A DNA stretch of 64,000 nucleotides, taken from Bradyrhizobium cosmicum (GTDB lineage: Bacteria > Pseudomonadota > Alphaproteobacteria > Rhizobiales > Xanthobacteraceae). How positions within the stretch are numbered: position 1 is the first letter of the stretch; every line of letters begins with the position of its first letter. The notes below the pieces were generated by a model. It was not told where the DNA came from. It searched no databases and saw only the letters and a program-made list of their open reading frames with translations. The position numbers and the translations under genes are program-made. Positions 46,363-56,041 of the stretch are shown here, in pieces. The DNA is taken from the NCBI RefSeq assembly GCF_007290395.2, contig NZ_CP041656.2:5456001-5520000 (forward strand), given 5' to 3'.

Positions 46363-47700
46363 TCAGCGACCGCTTGTCACCCGCCAGATCGTGCCATTGC
46401 CATCCTCCGAGATCAGCAGCGCTCCATCCTTCGCCACCGCGACGCCCACCGGCCGGCCCCACACTTCCGTGTCGTTCATTACGAACCCCGTGACGAAATC
46501 CTCGTACTCCCCCGTCGGCTTGCCGTCCTTCATCCGGATGCGGATCAGCTTGTAGCCGGTGCGCTTCGAGCGGTTCCAGGAGCCGTGCTCGGCGGCGAAG
46601 GCATCGCCCTGGTATTCGGATGGAAACTGCGTGCCCTGGTAGAAGGTCATGCCGAGCGACGCCGAGTGCGGCTGCACCAGCACATCAGGCACCGTCACCT
46701 TGTCCTTGAGGTCCGGCCGCGCGCCGGCATGGCGCGGGTCTTCATTGCCACCGATGTAGAACCACGGCCAGCCATAGAACGCGCCCTCCTTCACGCTGGT
46801 CACGTAATCGGGCACGAGATCGTCGCCGAGACCGTCGCGCTCGTTGGTCGAGCACCAGGGCAGCCCGGTCTGCGGCTGCATCGCGAGGCCGACGCAATTG
46901 CGGATGCCGGTGGCGTAGATCTTCCGCTCCTTGCCATCCGGGTTGAAGGCCAGAACGGTGGCGCGTTCGGTCTCGCTCGCCCAGGCCGCGCCAAGCGGCT
47001 GCGCCTTCGACCAGGCTTCCAGACCGCCCGGCGGCGTGCCCATGCCTTCTGCGACGTTGCTGAGCGAGCCGACGGAGATCAGCATGCGCTTGTTGTCCGG
47101 CGTAAAGACGATGTCGCGGGTGGAATGGCCGCCGTCATGCGGCAGGCTTGCGACGATCGTCTCGGCCTTGCCGCGGGCGTGCAGATCGCCGGCCTGATAA
47201 GGAAAGCGGACGACGCTGTCGGTGTTGGCGACATAGACCCATTGCGGATTGTTGCCGTTCGGGAAGAAGGCGATGCCGAAAGGTTGCCTCAGTCCGCTGG
47301 CGAAGACTTCATCGGTCGCAACTTTGCCGTCCCCGCCCGCGCGAAGCACACGGATGCTGCCGGCGCGCGTTTCCGCGACGAAGACATCGCCGTTCGGTGC
47401 AACGCGCACGATGCGCGGCGCGCGCAGCCCTTCGGCGAACAGCTCGATCTTGAAACCTACCGGCACCTGGAGCGCGGCCTGCGGCGGACGCGGCACCACG
47501 CGCGAGGAGCTCGCGACCGACCGCGTGGCGCCGGGCCTGATGAGATCCTCCGGCCGGATCAACCTGACGGTGCCGGGCTTGTCGGTCTGCCAATCGCCAT
47601 AGGCGTCCTTGCCTTGCAGCACCGGCTCGGCCTGCGCAAATGTCGCAGCCTCCATCAGCAATCCCACGGCTATCAGCACGGACGAAATCCTGCTTTTCAC
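46363..47700 (-). CDS. PQQ-type sugar dehydrogenase (L-sorbosone dehydrogenase-like)
   Basis: A 445-residue exported beta-propeller protein. The signal peptide covers about residues 1-24 (cut after AQA). Propeller features include GFKIELFAEGLRAPRIV, LRQPFGIAFFPNG, the histidine-bearing HDGGHSTRDIVFTPD near 190-205 and the C-terminal WGRPVGVAVAKDGALLISEDGNG, which fit the soluble PQQ-glucose/sorbosone dehydrogenase family. It would oxidise an aldose or aldehyde in the periplasm. The start is GTG 47700 with GGAGGAAG upstream. No PQQ synthesis genes are in the window. Confidence 0.85.
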   Translation of the reverse strand: MKSRISSVLIAVGLLMEAATFAQAEPVLQGKDAYGDWQTDKPGTVRLIRPEDLIRPGATRSVASSSRVVPRPPQAALQVPVGFKIELFAEGLRAPRIVRVAPNGDVFVAETRAGSIRVLRAGGDGKVATDEVFASGLRQPFGIAFFPNGNNPQWVYVANTDSVVRFPYQAGDLHARGKAETIVASLPHDGGHSTRDIVFTPDNKRMLISVGSLSNVAEGMGTPPGGLEAWSKAQPLGAAWASETERATVLAFNPDGKERKIYATGIRNCVGLAMQPQTGLPWCSTNERDGLGDDLVPDYVTSVKEGAFYGWPWFYIGGNEDPRHAGARPDLKDKVTVPDVLVQPHSASLGMTFYQGTQFPSEYQGDAFAAEHGSWNRSKRTGYKLIRIRMKDGKPTGEYEDFVTGFVMNDTEVWGRPVGVAVAKDGALLISEDGNGTIWRVTSGR

Positions 47701-47934
47701 GTCGTCTTCCTCCCGTCCTGCACGTCTCAAGCGTCAACGTCGATTGACCACAAACGTTCTACAACAGGCAAAATGCCTGCCGAATCCCACGTCAGCTCAT
47801 GCCCGCACGATGTGCATGGGCCGCGGCCCATCGTACTGGAAAATACGGCTGATCGGTGCGACAGATTGCAAGGGCACGGCCGCCGGTTGCGGTCATCAAG
47901 GCTGCGGCATCGGTGCCGCATTGATGGGGTGATC

Positions 47935-49125
47935 ATGTGGGGATCCATCATATCGGAATGGGCGAGCCTGCTGCTCCGCTGGCTGCACGTGGTGGCGGCG
48001 ATCGCCTGGATCGGCAGTTCCTTCTATTTCATCGCCCTCGACCTCAGCCTGAAGCCGAAGTCCGACCTGCCTGATGGCGTGCAGGGGGAGGCCTGGCAGG
48101 TCCATGGCGGCGGCTTCTACCGGATCATGAAATATCTGGTCGCGCCCACCCAGATGCCGGACGAACTGACCTGGTTCAAATGGGAGGCCTACACCACCTG
48201 GCTGTCCGGCTTCGCGCTGATGGTGGTGGTCTACTATCTCGAGGCCGATCTGTTCCTGGTCGATAAGTCGATCCTCGACCTCACGCCATTCCAGGCCGGG
48301 CTGTTCAGCTTCTGCAGCCTCGCGCTGGCGTGGTTGCTCTACGAGGCCGCATGTCGCACCGGGCTCGCGCAGCGCGAGCTGCCCTTTGCCATCGGCGGCT
48401 ATCTGTTCCTGGTCGCGTTGACCTACGCCTTCACCCATGTGCTGAGCGGTCGCGGCGCCTTCAACCAGATCGCAGCGATCATCGGCACCATTATGGTCGC
48501 CAACGTCTTCGCGGTGATCATCCCGAACCAGAAGAAGATCGTGGCGGCCCTGATCGCGGGACGGGCACCCGATCCGAAACTCGGCAAGACCAGCAAGGAG
48601 CGCTCGGTCCACAACAACTACTTGACGCTCCCCGTCGTCGTGCTGATGATCAGCAACCATTATCCCCTGCTCTACGCCACCCGATTCAACTGGATCATCG
48701 TCGCGATCATCCTGGCGCTCGGCCCTGTGATCCGCCACTTCTTCAACGAGCGCCATGCCGGGCGCAAATCGCCGTGGTGGGTGTGGGGCGTCGCCTCGGC
48801 CGGCGCGCTCGCGATCCTTTTCCTTTCCGCCGCCGGCCCGCGCGAGGTGAAGACAGGCGCGCTGTCGGCGCCGGTCACGGCCGCCAATGTCGAGGACATC
48901 GTAATGTCCCGCTGCAGCATGTGCCACGCGACCGAGCCGGTGTGGGCCGGCATCGTGACCGCGCCGAAGGGCATTCTGCTCGATGCCCCCGAACATATCC
49001 ATCGCAACATCCGCCTGATCGGCCGCGTCGCGGCCTGGTCGACCGCCATGCCACCCGGCAACATCACCGAGATGACCAGCGAGGAGCGCGCCATCCTCGC
49101 CGCCTATATCGAGCAGGCGCGCTGA
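47935..49125 (+). CDS. puuD: Urate hydroxylase PuuD (membrane domain plus cytochrome c)
   Basis: A 396-residue protein with an N-terminal multi-helix membrane domain (about 1-295) and a C-terminal cytochrome c domain with CSMCH at 327-331. The N-terminus WASLLLRWLHVVAAIAWIGSSFYFI and the segment HNNYLTLPVVVLMISNHYPLLY identify the bacterial membrane urate oxidase, which forms 5-hydroxyisourate without making peroxide. I chose ATG 47935 after GGGG; a long upstream extension is a shadow. No other urate genes follow, but a nucleobase-type permease is encoded elsewhere in the window. Confidence 0.92.
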   Translation: MWGSIISEWASLLLRWLHVVAAIAWIGSSFYFIALDLSLKPKSDLPDGVQGEAWQVHGGGFYRIMKYLVAPTQMPDELTWFKWEAYTTWLSGFALMVVVYYLEADLFLVDKSILDLTPFQAGLFSFCSLALAWLLYEAACRTGLAQRELPFAIGGYLFLVALTYAFTHVLSGRGAFNQIAAIIGTIMVANVFAVIIPNQKKIVAALIAGRAPDPKLGKTSKERSVHNNYLTLPVVVLMISNHYPLLYATRFNWIIVAIILALGPVIRHFFNERHAGRKSPWWVWGVASAGALAILFLSAAGPREVKTGALSAPVTAANVEDIVMSRCSMCHATEPVWAGIVTAPKGILLDAPEHIHRNIRLIGRVAAWSTAMPPGNITEMTSEERAILAAYIEQAR

Positions 49126-49283
49126 CGCCTTGACGCGACGATGCTGAGTTTCGCGGAATGAAATCCGCATCTCCCGCCGATTTGAAAATGACTTGACCGC
49201 CTATCCGGCGTAGACAGGGGCAGCGTCCGCCAACGCGGGCCAAGTCAGTCTCTACAAGTCAGTTTGCATCCGGGGAAATCACA

Positions 49284-50141
49284 GTGGCCCTCAAGAACAT
49301 CATCGGTATCGACCACGCCGTGGTCATGGTTCAGGACCTCGACAAGGCCGCCGAGAATTATCGCCAGCTCGGCTTCACCATCTCGCCGCGCGGCGCCCAC
49401 AGCGCGCATATGGGCACCGGCAACTACACCATCATGTTCGACCCCGACTATATGGAGCTGCTCGGCGTGCTGGCTGCGACCGAGCACAATGCGCCGGCGC
49501 GCGCCTTCCTCGACAAGCGCGGCGAAGGCATCGAGCGCATCGCCTTCACCGCGGTGGATTCCGCTGCCGGCGCCGAAGAGATTCGCGCGCGCGGCCTGAT
49601 ACCGATCGGCCCAACCGATTTCGAACGTCCCGTCACGCTGCCTGACGGCACGGTGTCGGCAGCCAAGTTCCGCACCTTCATGTGGCCGACCGCGGAGGCG
49701 CCCGGCGGCGTGCGCATCTTCGCCTGCCAGCACAAGACCCGCGACACCGTGTGGATCCCGGAGCTGATGACGCACGCCAATGCGGCGAAGCGGATCAGGC
49801 AGGCGCTGATCGCAACGCCGGAGCCTGCGAACGAAGCCGCCCATCTCGGCCGGCTGATCGACCGCGAGCCGAAGAACGAGGCCGACGGCGCGGTCACGGT
49901 GCCCTCCGGCGGCGACCGTGCCGACTTCGTCTATCTGACGCTGGATCAGCTCGGCAAACGCTATCCCGGCGTTCCGCTCGCAGGCCTCTCCGAGCGCGGC
50001 GGCGCGGCGCTGGTGCTGGTGAGCGGCGATCTCGCCGCGACCGAAAAGGCGCTGGGCTCGGCTGCCGTGCGCAGCGGCGCAGCGATCTGCGTGCCGCCGG
50101 CCAAGGCCAACGGCACCCTGCTCGCCTTCGTTGCCGGCTGA
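49284..50141 (+). CDS. VOC/glyoxalase-family protein
   Basis: A 285-residue protein built of two VOC-type halves. The first begins IIGIDHAVVMVQDLDKAAENYRQLGF and has EL and HM positions that could bind a metal; the second half from about residue 150 resembles the glyoxalase-like domain family (HKTRDTVWIPELMTHANAA). The start is GTG 49284 after GGGGAAA. Function unknown; such proteins include dioxygenases, isomerases and binding proteins. Confidence 0.85.
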   Translation: MALKNIIGIDHAVVMVQDLDKAAENYRQLGFTISPRGAHSAHMGTGNYTIMFDPDYMELLGVLAATEHNAPARAFLDKRGEGIERIAFTAVDSAAGAEEIRARGLIPIGPTDFERPVTLPDGTVSAAKFRTFMWPTAEAPGGVRIFACQHKTRDTVWIPELMTHANAAKRIRQALIATPEPANEAAHLGRLIDREPKNEADGAVTVPSGGDRADFVYLTLDQLGKRYPGVPLAGLSERGGAALVLVSGDLAATEKALGSAAVRSGAAICVPPAKANGTLLAFVAG

Positions 50142-50179
50142 TTCTAACTAATTCTTTAACGTGTGTTTACCCGGCGGCC

Positions 50180-50201
50180 CTAGGATTCCCGGCAATCCTA
50201 G
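50180..50201. promoter_or_regulatory. Inverted repeat upstream of the small unknown gene
   Basis: CTAGGATT (50180-50187) and AATCCTAG (50194-50201) are perfect arms around 6 bases, ending 18 bases before the start at 50220. It could be an operator, or a hairpin ending the VOC transcript; there is no T-run on the plus strand. Confidence 0.4.
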
Positions 50202-50219
50202 CCGTCCGGGATCAAGCAC

Positions 50220-50495
50220 ATGTTCAAAGAGGGATCTCCGATCGCCTATGACGCGCCGGCCGAACTGAAGAAGTGGCCGTCGCTGAAGGGCGAGAGACAG
50301 AAGGACCGGGGTCCGCCCTATCTCGTCTACAACGGCACGCTCGCCGACTGCGTGCGCGAGCTCATGGACAAGCCAATCAAGGGCATCTCGCTCTACGACA
50401 TCATGACGAGACCGCAGCCGGCTTTCGAGCAGACCGTGCTGTCGCCCGGCGATGCCGCCGAGATCGCGATGCGCAAGGATTTCCCCAAGGCGTAA
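50220..50495 (+). CDS. Small protein of unknown function (91 residues)
   Basis: A soluble, charged protein of 91 residues with no signal peptide or membrane segment. I do not recognise the family. Visible features are PPYLVYNGTLADCVRELMDKP and a short C-terminal helix ending RKDFPKA. It starts with ATG after a possible GGGAT site, and its codon use is like that of the neighbours, which supports a real gene. It lies between the VOC gene and a convergent binding-protein gene. Confidence 0.7.
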   Translation: MFKEGSPIAYDAPAELKKWPSLKGERQKDRGPPYLVYNGTLADCVRELMDKPIKGISLYDIMTRPQPAFEQTVLSPGDAAEIAMRKDFPKA

Positions 50496-50528
50496 GCGCC
50501 GTCCGCCTGTCGTGACGGCGCTGCCGAC

Positions 50529-51512
50529 CTACTCCGCCTTGATGTTCGCGGCCGTCACCACCTCGGCAAGCTCCCTGGTCTCCTTTGCGATCTTGGCGGC
50601 GTACTCGGCTGGGCTGAGCACGCTCACGACGCCTTGCGTCTCCAGCCGCTCCTGCATCGTCGGGTCCTTGGCGGCGGCGACGATCTCTCGATGCAACGTC
50701 TCCAAGATCGGCGCTGGCGTCGCCTTCGGCATGAAGAAGCCGACCCAGAACGACAGGTCGAAGCCGGGATAACCGGCCTCCGCGACGGTCGGCACGTCAG
50801 GCAGCGACGGCAGCCGCTCGGCGGAGGACACCGCGAGCGCGCGCAGCTTGCCGGCCTTCACCAGCGGCACGGCGGAGAGCGGATCGAACACCGCCAGCGC
50901 CTCCTGCGCGAGGATGCCGACCTCGGATGCGGCCCCACCGCGATAGGGCACGTGGATCAGCTTGATACCGGCCTTCTGGCTGAGCAGCTCCATGGCGAGA
51001 TGGGCGAGGTTGCCGTTGCCGCCGGAGCCGTAGGCGAGCTCGCCCGGCCTGGCCTTGGCCGCGGCAACCAGATCGGCCACGGTCTTGATGTCGGCGGTCT
51101 TGGGATTCTCGGGGTTGACCACGAGGACCAGCGGCGCCGACACGACGGTGGTCAGCGGCGCGAAATCACTTATCGGATCGTAGCGGGCCTCCTTGAACAA
51201 CGTCTTGTTGAGCGTGATGGTGGACGAGTTGCAGGCGAGGATGGTGTAGCCGTCCGCATCCGCACGCGCCACGCCCTCAGCCGCGATCATGCCGTTGGCG
51301 CCGGCGCGGTTCTCGACCACGAAGGGCTGCCCGAGCTTGTTGCTCAAGCGGTCGGCGACGATACGCGCGACGACATCGACCGGACCGCCCGCGCTGAAGC
51401 CGACCATGATCTTCACCGGCCGCGTCGGATATTTTTGCGCCAAGGCCTCGGTCGACGGCGCACAAGCGCATAATCCTGCGATGACTGCCAGCAGGCGGAC
51501 CGTTCGTTGCAT
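50529..51512 (-). CDS. Tripartite tricarboxylate transporter-type binding protein (Bug/TctC family)
   Basis: A 327-residue periplasmic binding protein. The signal peptide covers about residues 1-25 (cut after ALA). The mature protein starts YPTRPVKIMVGFSAGGPVDVVAR and has the family marks VENRAGANGMIAAE and HVPYRGGAA. It probably binds a carboxylated compound. The usual membrane partners TctA and TctB are not in the window, which is common because many Bug proteins are orphans. Confidence 0.9.
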   Translation of the reverse strand: MQRTVRLLAVIAGLCACAPSTEALAQKYPTRPVKIMVGFSAGGPVDVVARIVADRLSNKLGQPFVVENRAGANGMIAAEGVARADADGYTILACNSSTITLNKTLFKEARYDPISDFAPLTTVVSAPLVLVVNPENPKTADIKTVADLVAAAKARPGELAYGSGGNGNLAHLAMELLSQKAGIKLIHVPYRGGAASEVGILAQEALAVFDPLSAVPLVKAGKLRALAVSSAERLPSLPDVPTVAEAGYPGFDLSFWVGFFMPKATPAPILETLHREIVAAAKDPTMQERLETQGVVSVLSPAEYAAKIAKETRELAEVVTAANIKAE

Positions 51513-51674
51513 TGGTTCTCTCCCCAGACCTCCGCGCCGCCCGTGCTTGTTGTTATGCGGCGCGTTCGCCGATCATGAATAGCGACCGCGCCGATTTTGG
51601 CAATCGCATTTCCGGCTGCGGAGTGGCCGGCATTCCGTCGCGCGGCACGCGAGCGCCGGTATCCAGACAAAGCG

Positions 51675-51789
51675 CGAAAACAACCCCATGCACAGTAGCC
51701 GAGGCCAGTCGAAACAATGAGTTGCGCGGCAGCGACTTCGTGTATCCCGAAAATCCATTGACACGTCGGGCAAAACAGGAGCAGAATGG
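51675..51789. repeat. Dispersed repeat of about 115 bp, copy B (inverted relative to copy A)
   Basis: Bases 51675-51697 are the exact reverse complement of 16663-16685, and 51758-51779 correspond to the other conserved end at 16572-16596. The middle is diverged. The rest of 51513-51965 holds no gene I can support. Confidence 0.7.
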
Positions 51790-51965
51790 CATCATCGCGA
51801 CAATCGCCGGTGTGGATGCCGTCCCGGTCAAGGGGCCTCGACCCGGCTGCGCGCGTCAGCCCCTCACCGACATCCGAAAAATCGCAACCGCTGCGGCAGC
51901 AGGCGCACGATTGGCTTCGCTCGCCGCGAGGCTTCGCGCGCCTGCGCCGGCAAAGGACACATCGC

Positions 51966-52565
51966 ATGACGACATTACCGACACATGGCGACACGGCCAT
52001 CACCACAGCAGATCGCGCGACTCTTGTCGCAAGCCCAAAGGTCAAGCTCCGCCGCAGGCGCATCGTGATCGAGCATCCGGATCCGCGAGCCGGCGAACTG
52101 CTGCTGGCCGAGGCTTTGGGCGCGGTCGACCGCGACGCGCTGCATGGACTGCTGAGCCAGTTGACGAAAGCCAGCGCAGTTGCGCGGAAGCCGGACCAGG
52201 GCAATCTCGCCTTCATGGTCTCGACGCTGAAGAGCATCGCGCCGAAGGACTCGCTCGAGTCCATGCTGGCGGCGCAGATGGTGAGCATCCACGTCGCGGC
52301 GATGCGCTGCGCCTGTCGCCTCGCCTGCACCGACGACGTGCAGCAGCAGGAGAGCCTCACGCGCGCACAGACCAGGCTGGCCCGCACCTTCGCAGCCCAG
52401 ATGGAAGCCCTGAACCGTCATCGCAGCAACGGCGCGTGTGCGATCACGGTGCAGAATTTGTCGGTGCAAGATGGTGGCCGGGCCGTCGTCGGCAATTTCA
52501 CGCAGCATGCGAGCCTGGTCGCCGCGCAGCCCGGCCTGGCGGATGCGGAGGCCATCACCGCATGA
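51966..52565 (+). CDS. Protein of unknown function paired with a small zinc-finger-like protein
   Basis: A 199-residue protein that I do not recognise. After a basic N-terminal part (LRRRRIVIEHPDP near 30-43) the rest is mainly helical, with a likely helix bundle over about 45-165 and a pair of cysteines in AMRCACRLACTDD. No signal peptide or membrane segment. ATG 51966 follows AAGGA; longer frames starting upstream are shadows. It overlaps the next gene by four bases (ATGA), so the two are translationally coupled and probably act together. Such pairs suggest a mobile or phage-derived origin, but no phage gene is nearby. Confidence 0.7.
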   Translation: MTTLPTHGDTAITTADRATLVASPKVKLRRRRIVIEHPDPRAGELLLAEALGAVDRDALHGLLSQLTKASAVARKPDQGNLAFMVSTLKSIAPKDSLESMLAAQMVSIHVAAMRCACRLACTDDVQQQESLTRAQTRLARTFAAQMEALNRHRSNGACAITVQNLSVQDGGRAVVGNFTQHASLVAAQPGLADAEAITA

Positions 52566-52825
52566 GCCACGCCCGCAACACCGGCCCGATGCAAGCGAGT
52601 CCGCGCTGCGGCGCGCGAACACGCAGCAGCGGCCACTGCCGTGCGCCGGCGTTGCTTGGCAAGACGCGCTGCCGCATGCATGGCGGAACAGCGGGATCCG
52701 GAGCACCATTCGGAAACCGGAATGCGCTCAAGCACGGCTTCTTCACCAGCGAGGCGGTCGACGAACGGAGGCACATCCATGCGTTGCTGGATCGAGCCGA
52801 ACGCCTGCTGCTGGAACTGAAGTAG
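52562..52825 (+). CDS. Small HGG-motif protein with putative zinc site
   Basis: An 87-residue protein with the cysteine/histidine arrangement C16, C26, C37, H40 (RCGARTRSSGHC, then RCRMHGG), which could hold a zinc ion. After that it has the recurring motif GAPFGNRNALKHG at 47-59 and a C-terminal helix with DERRHIHALLDRAERLLLELK. Proteins of this layout are frequent in rhizobial genomes and phage-like regions; their function is unknown to me. It overlaps the preceding gene (ATGA). Confidence 0.75.
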   Translation: MSHARNTGPMQASPRCGARTRSSGHCRAPALLGKTRCRMHGGTAGSGAPFGNRNALKHGFFTSEAVDERRHIHALLDRAERLLLELK

Positions 52826-52890
52826 ATCGGCGACATGCAGAGGTTGCTGAACGAAATGGAGCCGGGCGACCCCGGCCCCATTCCGAACGG

Positions 52891-55800
52891 TCACTCCGCT
52901 GCAAGGACCTTGGATTTTGCCCGGCCTGTCTCGTCAACGATTTCCAGATCGCCGGCGTCGTGCCGCTTCGGCCCGAACCATTGCGAAACGCGGTCGAGAT
53001 AGAGATAGACCACCGGCGTGGTGAAGAGCGTCAGGACCTGGCTGACCAGTAGGCCGCCGACCATGGCGTAGCCGAGCGGCTGGCGCAACTCCGAGCCGGT
53101 GCCATGGCCGAGCATCAGCGGCACGCCGCCGAGCACGGCTGCCATCGTGGTCATCAGGATGGGACGGAAGCGCAGCAGGCAGGCCCGCCTGATAGCCTCG
53201 ACCGGCGCCAGGCCCTGGTCCCGCTCCGCCACGATCGCGAAGTCGACCAGCATGATGCCGTTCTTCTTGACGATGCCGATCAGCAAGACGAGGCCGATGA
53301 GACCGATCAGGCTGAACTCGATATGAAAGAGCAGCAGCGTCGCCAGCGCGCCGACACCGGCCGACGGCAGGGTCGACAGGATCGTCAGCGGATGAATGTA
53401 GCTCTCATAGAGCACGCCGAGAATGAGATAGACCACGATCAGCGCCGCCACGATCAGCAGGGGCACGGAGGACAGCGACTGCTGGAACGCCTGTGCCGTT
53501 CCCGCGAAGGTGGAGGTGATGGTCGCCGGCACGTTCATCTGCCGCTCCATCGCGTCGATCGCCTGCGTCGCCTGGCCGAGCGCGACGTTGGGCGCGAGGT
53601 TGAAGGAGATCGTGACCGCCGGAAACTGGCCCTGGTGATTGATGGCGAGCGGACGGACCGGCGCCGTGGTCCATTTGGTGAAGGCCGACAGCGGCACCTC
53701 ACCGCCCGTCGTCGGCGAATGCAAGTAGATCTGCTGCAGCGTGGACGGATTCTTCTGCAGCGAGGGCAGCACCTCGAGCACAACATAGTAGGTGGATAGC
53801 TGCGTCGAATAGGTCGCGATTTCCCGCTGGCCGAACGCGTCGTAAAGCGTCGCGTCGATGACGTCGGGGGTGATGCCGAAACGCGCCGCCTGATTGCGGT
53901 CAATCGACAGCGTCAGCGTGGTGCCTGATGTTTGCTGGTCGGATGCGACGTCGCGCAGCTCGGGCATCGCCTTCATCTTGTCGAGCAGTTTGGGCGCCCA
54001 GGTGTTGAGCTGGTCGATGTCGGTCGACTGCAAGGTGAACTGGAACTGCGTCCGGGAGGCACGGCCGCCGACGCGCACGTCCTGCGCCGATTGGAGGTAG
54101 AGTCGCGCGCCCTGAACCTTCGCCGTCTGCACCTGCAAGCGGCGGATGACCTGGTCGGCCGAGGCAGTGCGGTCATCGCGCGGCTTCAACGTGATGTACA
54201 TCGTGCCGTCGTTGAGCGTATTGCCGCTGCCGCCCATGCGCATGGCGACATGATCGATCGCCGGATCTTGACGGACGATCTCGCCGATCGCCTGCATGTG
54301 CCTCGCCATATCCGCGATCGACACGTCCTGCGAGGTCTCGACGATGCCGGTGATCAACCCGGTATCCTGCTGCGGGAAGAAGCCCTTGGGGATGATCACG
54401 AACAGATAGACCGTCAGCGCGATCGTGGCGAAGAACACCATCAAGGTGGCGAAGCGGAAGCGCAGCACGAGGTCGAGGCCGCGGGCATAGCCGTTCACGA
54501 GGCCCTGGAACATCCGCTCGCTGAGCATGTAGAGCCGGCCATGATGCTCCTCATCGTGCGATTTGAGGAAGCGCGAGGCCATCATCGGCGTCAACGTCAG
54601 CGACACGAAGGCGGAGACGACGATCGTCATCGCCAGCGTCACCGCGAATTCGCGGAACAGGCGGCCGATGATGCCGCTCATCAGCAAGAGCGGGATCAGC
54701 ACCGCGATCAGCGAGACTGAGATCGAGATGATCGTGAAGCCAATTTCACCGGCGCCCTTGATCGCGGCGGCCATCGGTGTCTCGCCTTCCTCGATATAGC
54801 GGGTGATGTTCTCCAGCATCACGATGGCATCGTCGACGACGAAGCCGACCGCAATGGTGAGGGCCATCAGCGACAGATTGTCCAGGCTGTAGCCGGCCAT
54901 CCACATCAGCGCGCAGGCGCCGAGCAAGGCGAGCGGTACCGTGATCGACGGGATGATGGTGGCCCAGACGCTGCGCAGGAAGACGAAGATCACCATCACG
55001 ACGAGGCCGATGGTCAGCAGCAGCGTGAACTGCACGTCCTTCACCGCCGCACGGATCGTCTGCGTGCGGTCCGACAACACGGAGATCTTGATGGCCGGCG
55101 AAATGCCCGCCTGCAGATGCGGCAGCTGCTTCATGACGCTGTCGACGGTGTTGATGACGTTGGCACCGGGCTGCTTGAAGATGACCAGGAACACGCCGGG
55201 CTTGCCGTCGACCCAGCCGTACTGGGTGTTGTCCAGCGGCGCGCTCACGGCATGGCCGATGTCGCCGACACGGATCGGGCTGCCGTTGCGATAAGCGATG
55301 ACGATGTCGTTCCAGGCGTCCGCCTTGGTGAACTGGTCGTTGGCATAGACGGTGTAGGTGCGGGTGTCGCCGTTGAGAGTGCCCTTGGGATTATTGACCG
55401 TGATCACCGAGAGCGGCGTGCGCACGTCCTCCAGCGACAGCCCCTTGGCAACCAGCTTGGCGGGATCGATCTGGACACGGATCGAGGGCGCCTGCTGGCC
55501 GCCGACGCTGACCTGGCCGACGCCGCTGATGTGGCTGATCGCCTGCGCGAGCTTGGTGTAGGTCTCGTCGGACACCTGCGTCATCGGCAGTGTCGTGGAC
55601 GTGGCGCCGAGCGTGAGAATGGGCGAGTCGGCCGGATTGACCTTTCTGTAGGTCGGCGGGGTCGGCATGGTCTTGGGCAGTTGCCCGCTCGCGGCGTTGA
55701 TGGCCGCAAGCACGTCGGATCCCGCACCGTCGATGCTGCGCGACAGGTCGAACTGCAGCACGATCTGGGTCGAACTGGTCTGGCTCTGCGACGTCATCTC

Positions 55801-56040
55801 GGAGACGCCCGGGATCAACGCGAACTGCGATTCGAGCGGCTGCGCCACCGAGGACGCCATCGTCTCGGGGTCGGCGCCCGGAAGGCTGGCGGAGACCTGG
55901 ATGGTGGGGAAGTCCACCTCCGGCAACGGCGCCACCGGCAATTGCGGATAGGCGATGATCCCGATGAAGACGATGCCGACCATCAGCAGCGACGTCGCGA
56001 TGGGAAGGCGAATGAAGGGAGCCGAGATGCCGCCGGCCAT
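52891..56040 (-). CDS. RND-family efflux permease (MdtB/MuxB-like)
   Basis: A 1049-residue inner-membrane proton-driven exporter with twelve helices and two large periplasmic loops. The N-terminus FIRLPIATSLLMVGIVFIGIIAY, the proton-relay region TIAVGFVVDDAIVMLEN near 395-410 and the second-half GIVKKNGIMLVDFAI are standard for the hydrophobe/amphiphile efflux group. It pumps drugs, bile-type compounds or metabolites through an outer-membrane channel with the adaptor encoded upstream. The chosen ATG at 56040 is one base after the adaptor stop; a frame to 56163 overlaps the adaptor and is not used. No outer-membrane factor gene follows. Confidence 0.93.
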   Translation of the reverse strand: MAGGISAPFIRLPIATSLLMVGIVFIGIIAYPQLPVAPLPEVDFPTIQVSASLPGADPETMASSVAQPLESQFALIPGVSEMTSQSQTSSTQIVLQFDLSRSIDGAGSDVLAAINAASGQLPKTMPTPPTYRKVNPADSPILTLGATSTTLPMTQVSDETYTKLAQAISHISGVGQVSVGGQQAPSIRVQIDPAKLVAKGLSLEDVRTPLSVITVNNPKGTLNGDTRTYTVYANDQFTKADAWNDIVIAYRNGSPIRVGDIGHAVSAPLDNTQYGWVDGKPGVFLVIFKQPGANVINTVDSVMKQLPHLQAGISPAIKISVLSDRTQTIRAAVKDVQFTLLLTIGLVVMVIFVFLRSVWATIIPSITVPLALLGACALMWMAGYSLDNLSLMALTIAVGFVVDDAIVMLENITRYIEEGETPMAAAIKGAGEIGFTIISISVSLIAVLIPLLLMSGIIGRLFREFAVTLAMTIVVSAFVSLTLTPMMASRFLKSHDEEHHGRLYMLSERMFQGLVNGYARGLDLVLRFRFATLMVFFATIALTVYLFVIIPKGFFPQQDTGLITGIVETSQDVSIADMARHMQAIGEIVRQDPAIDHVAMRMGGSGNTLNDGTMYITLKPRDDRTASADQVIRRLQVQTAKVQGARLYLQSAQDVRVGGRASRTQFQFTLQSTDIDQLNTWAPKLLDKMKAMPELRDVASDQQTSGTTLTLSIDRNQAARFGITPDVIDATLYDAFGQREIATYSTQLSTYYVVLEVLPSLQKNPSTLQQIYLHSPTTGGEVPLSAFTKWTTAPVRPLAINHQGQFPAVTISFNLAPNVALGQATQAIDAMERQMNVPATITSTFAGTAQAFQQSLSSVPLLIVAALIVVYLILGVLYESYIHPLTILSTLPSAGVGALATLLLFHIEFSLIGLIGLVLLIGIVKKNGIMLVDFAIVAERDQGLAPVEAIRRACLLRFRPILMTTMAAVLGGVPLMLGHGTGSELRQPLGYAMVGGLLVSQVLTLFTTPVVYLYLDRVSQWFGPKRHDAGDLEIVDETGRAKSKVLAAE

Positions 56041-56041
56041 G

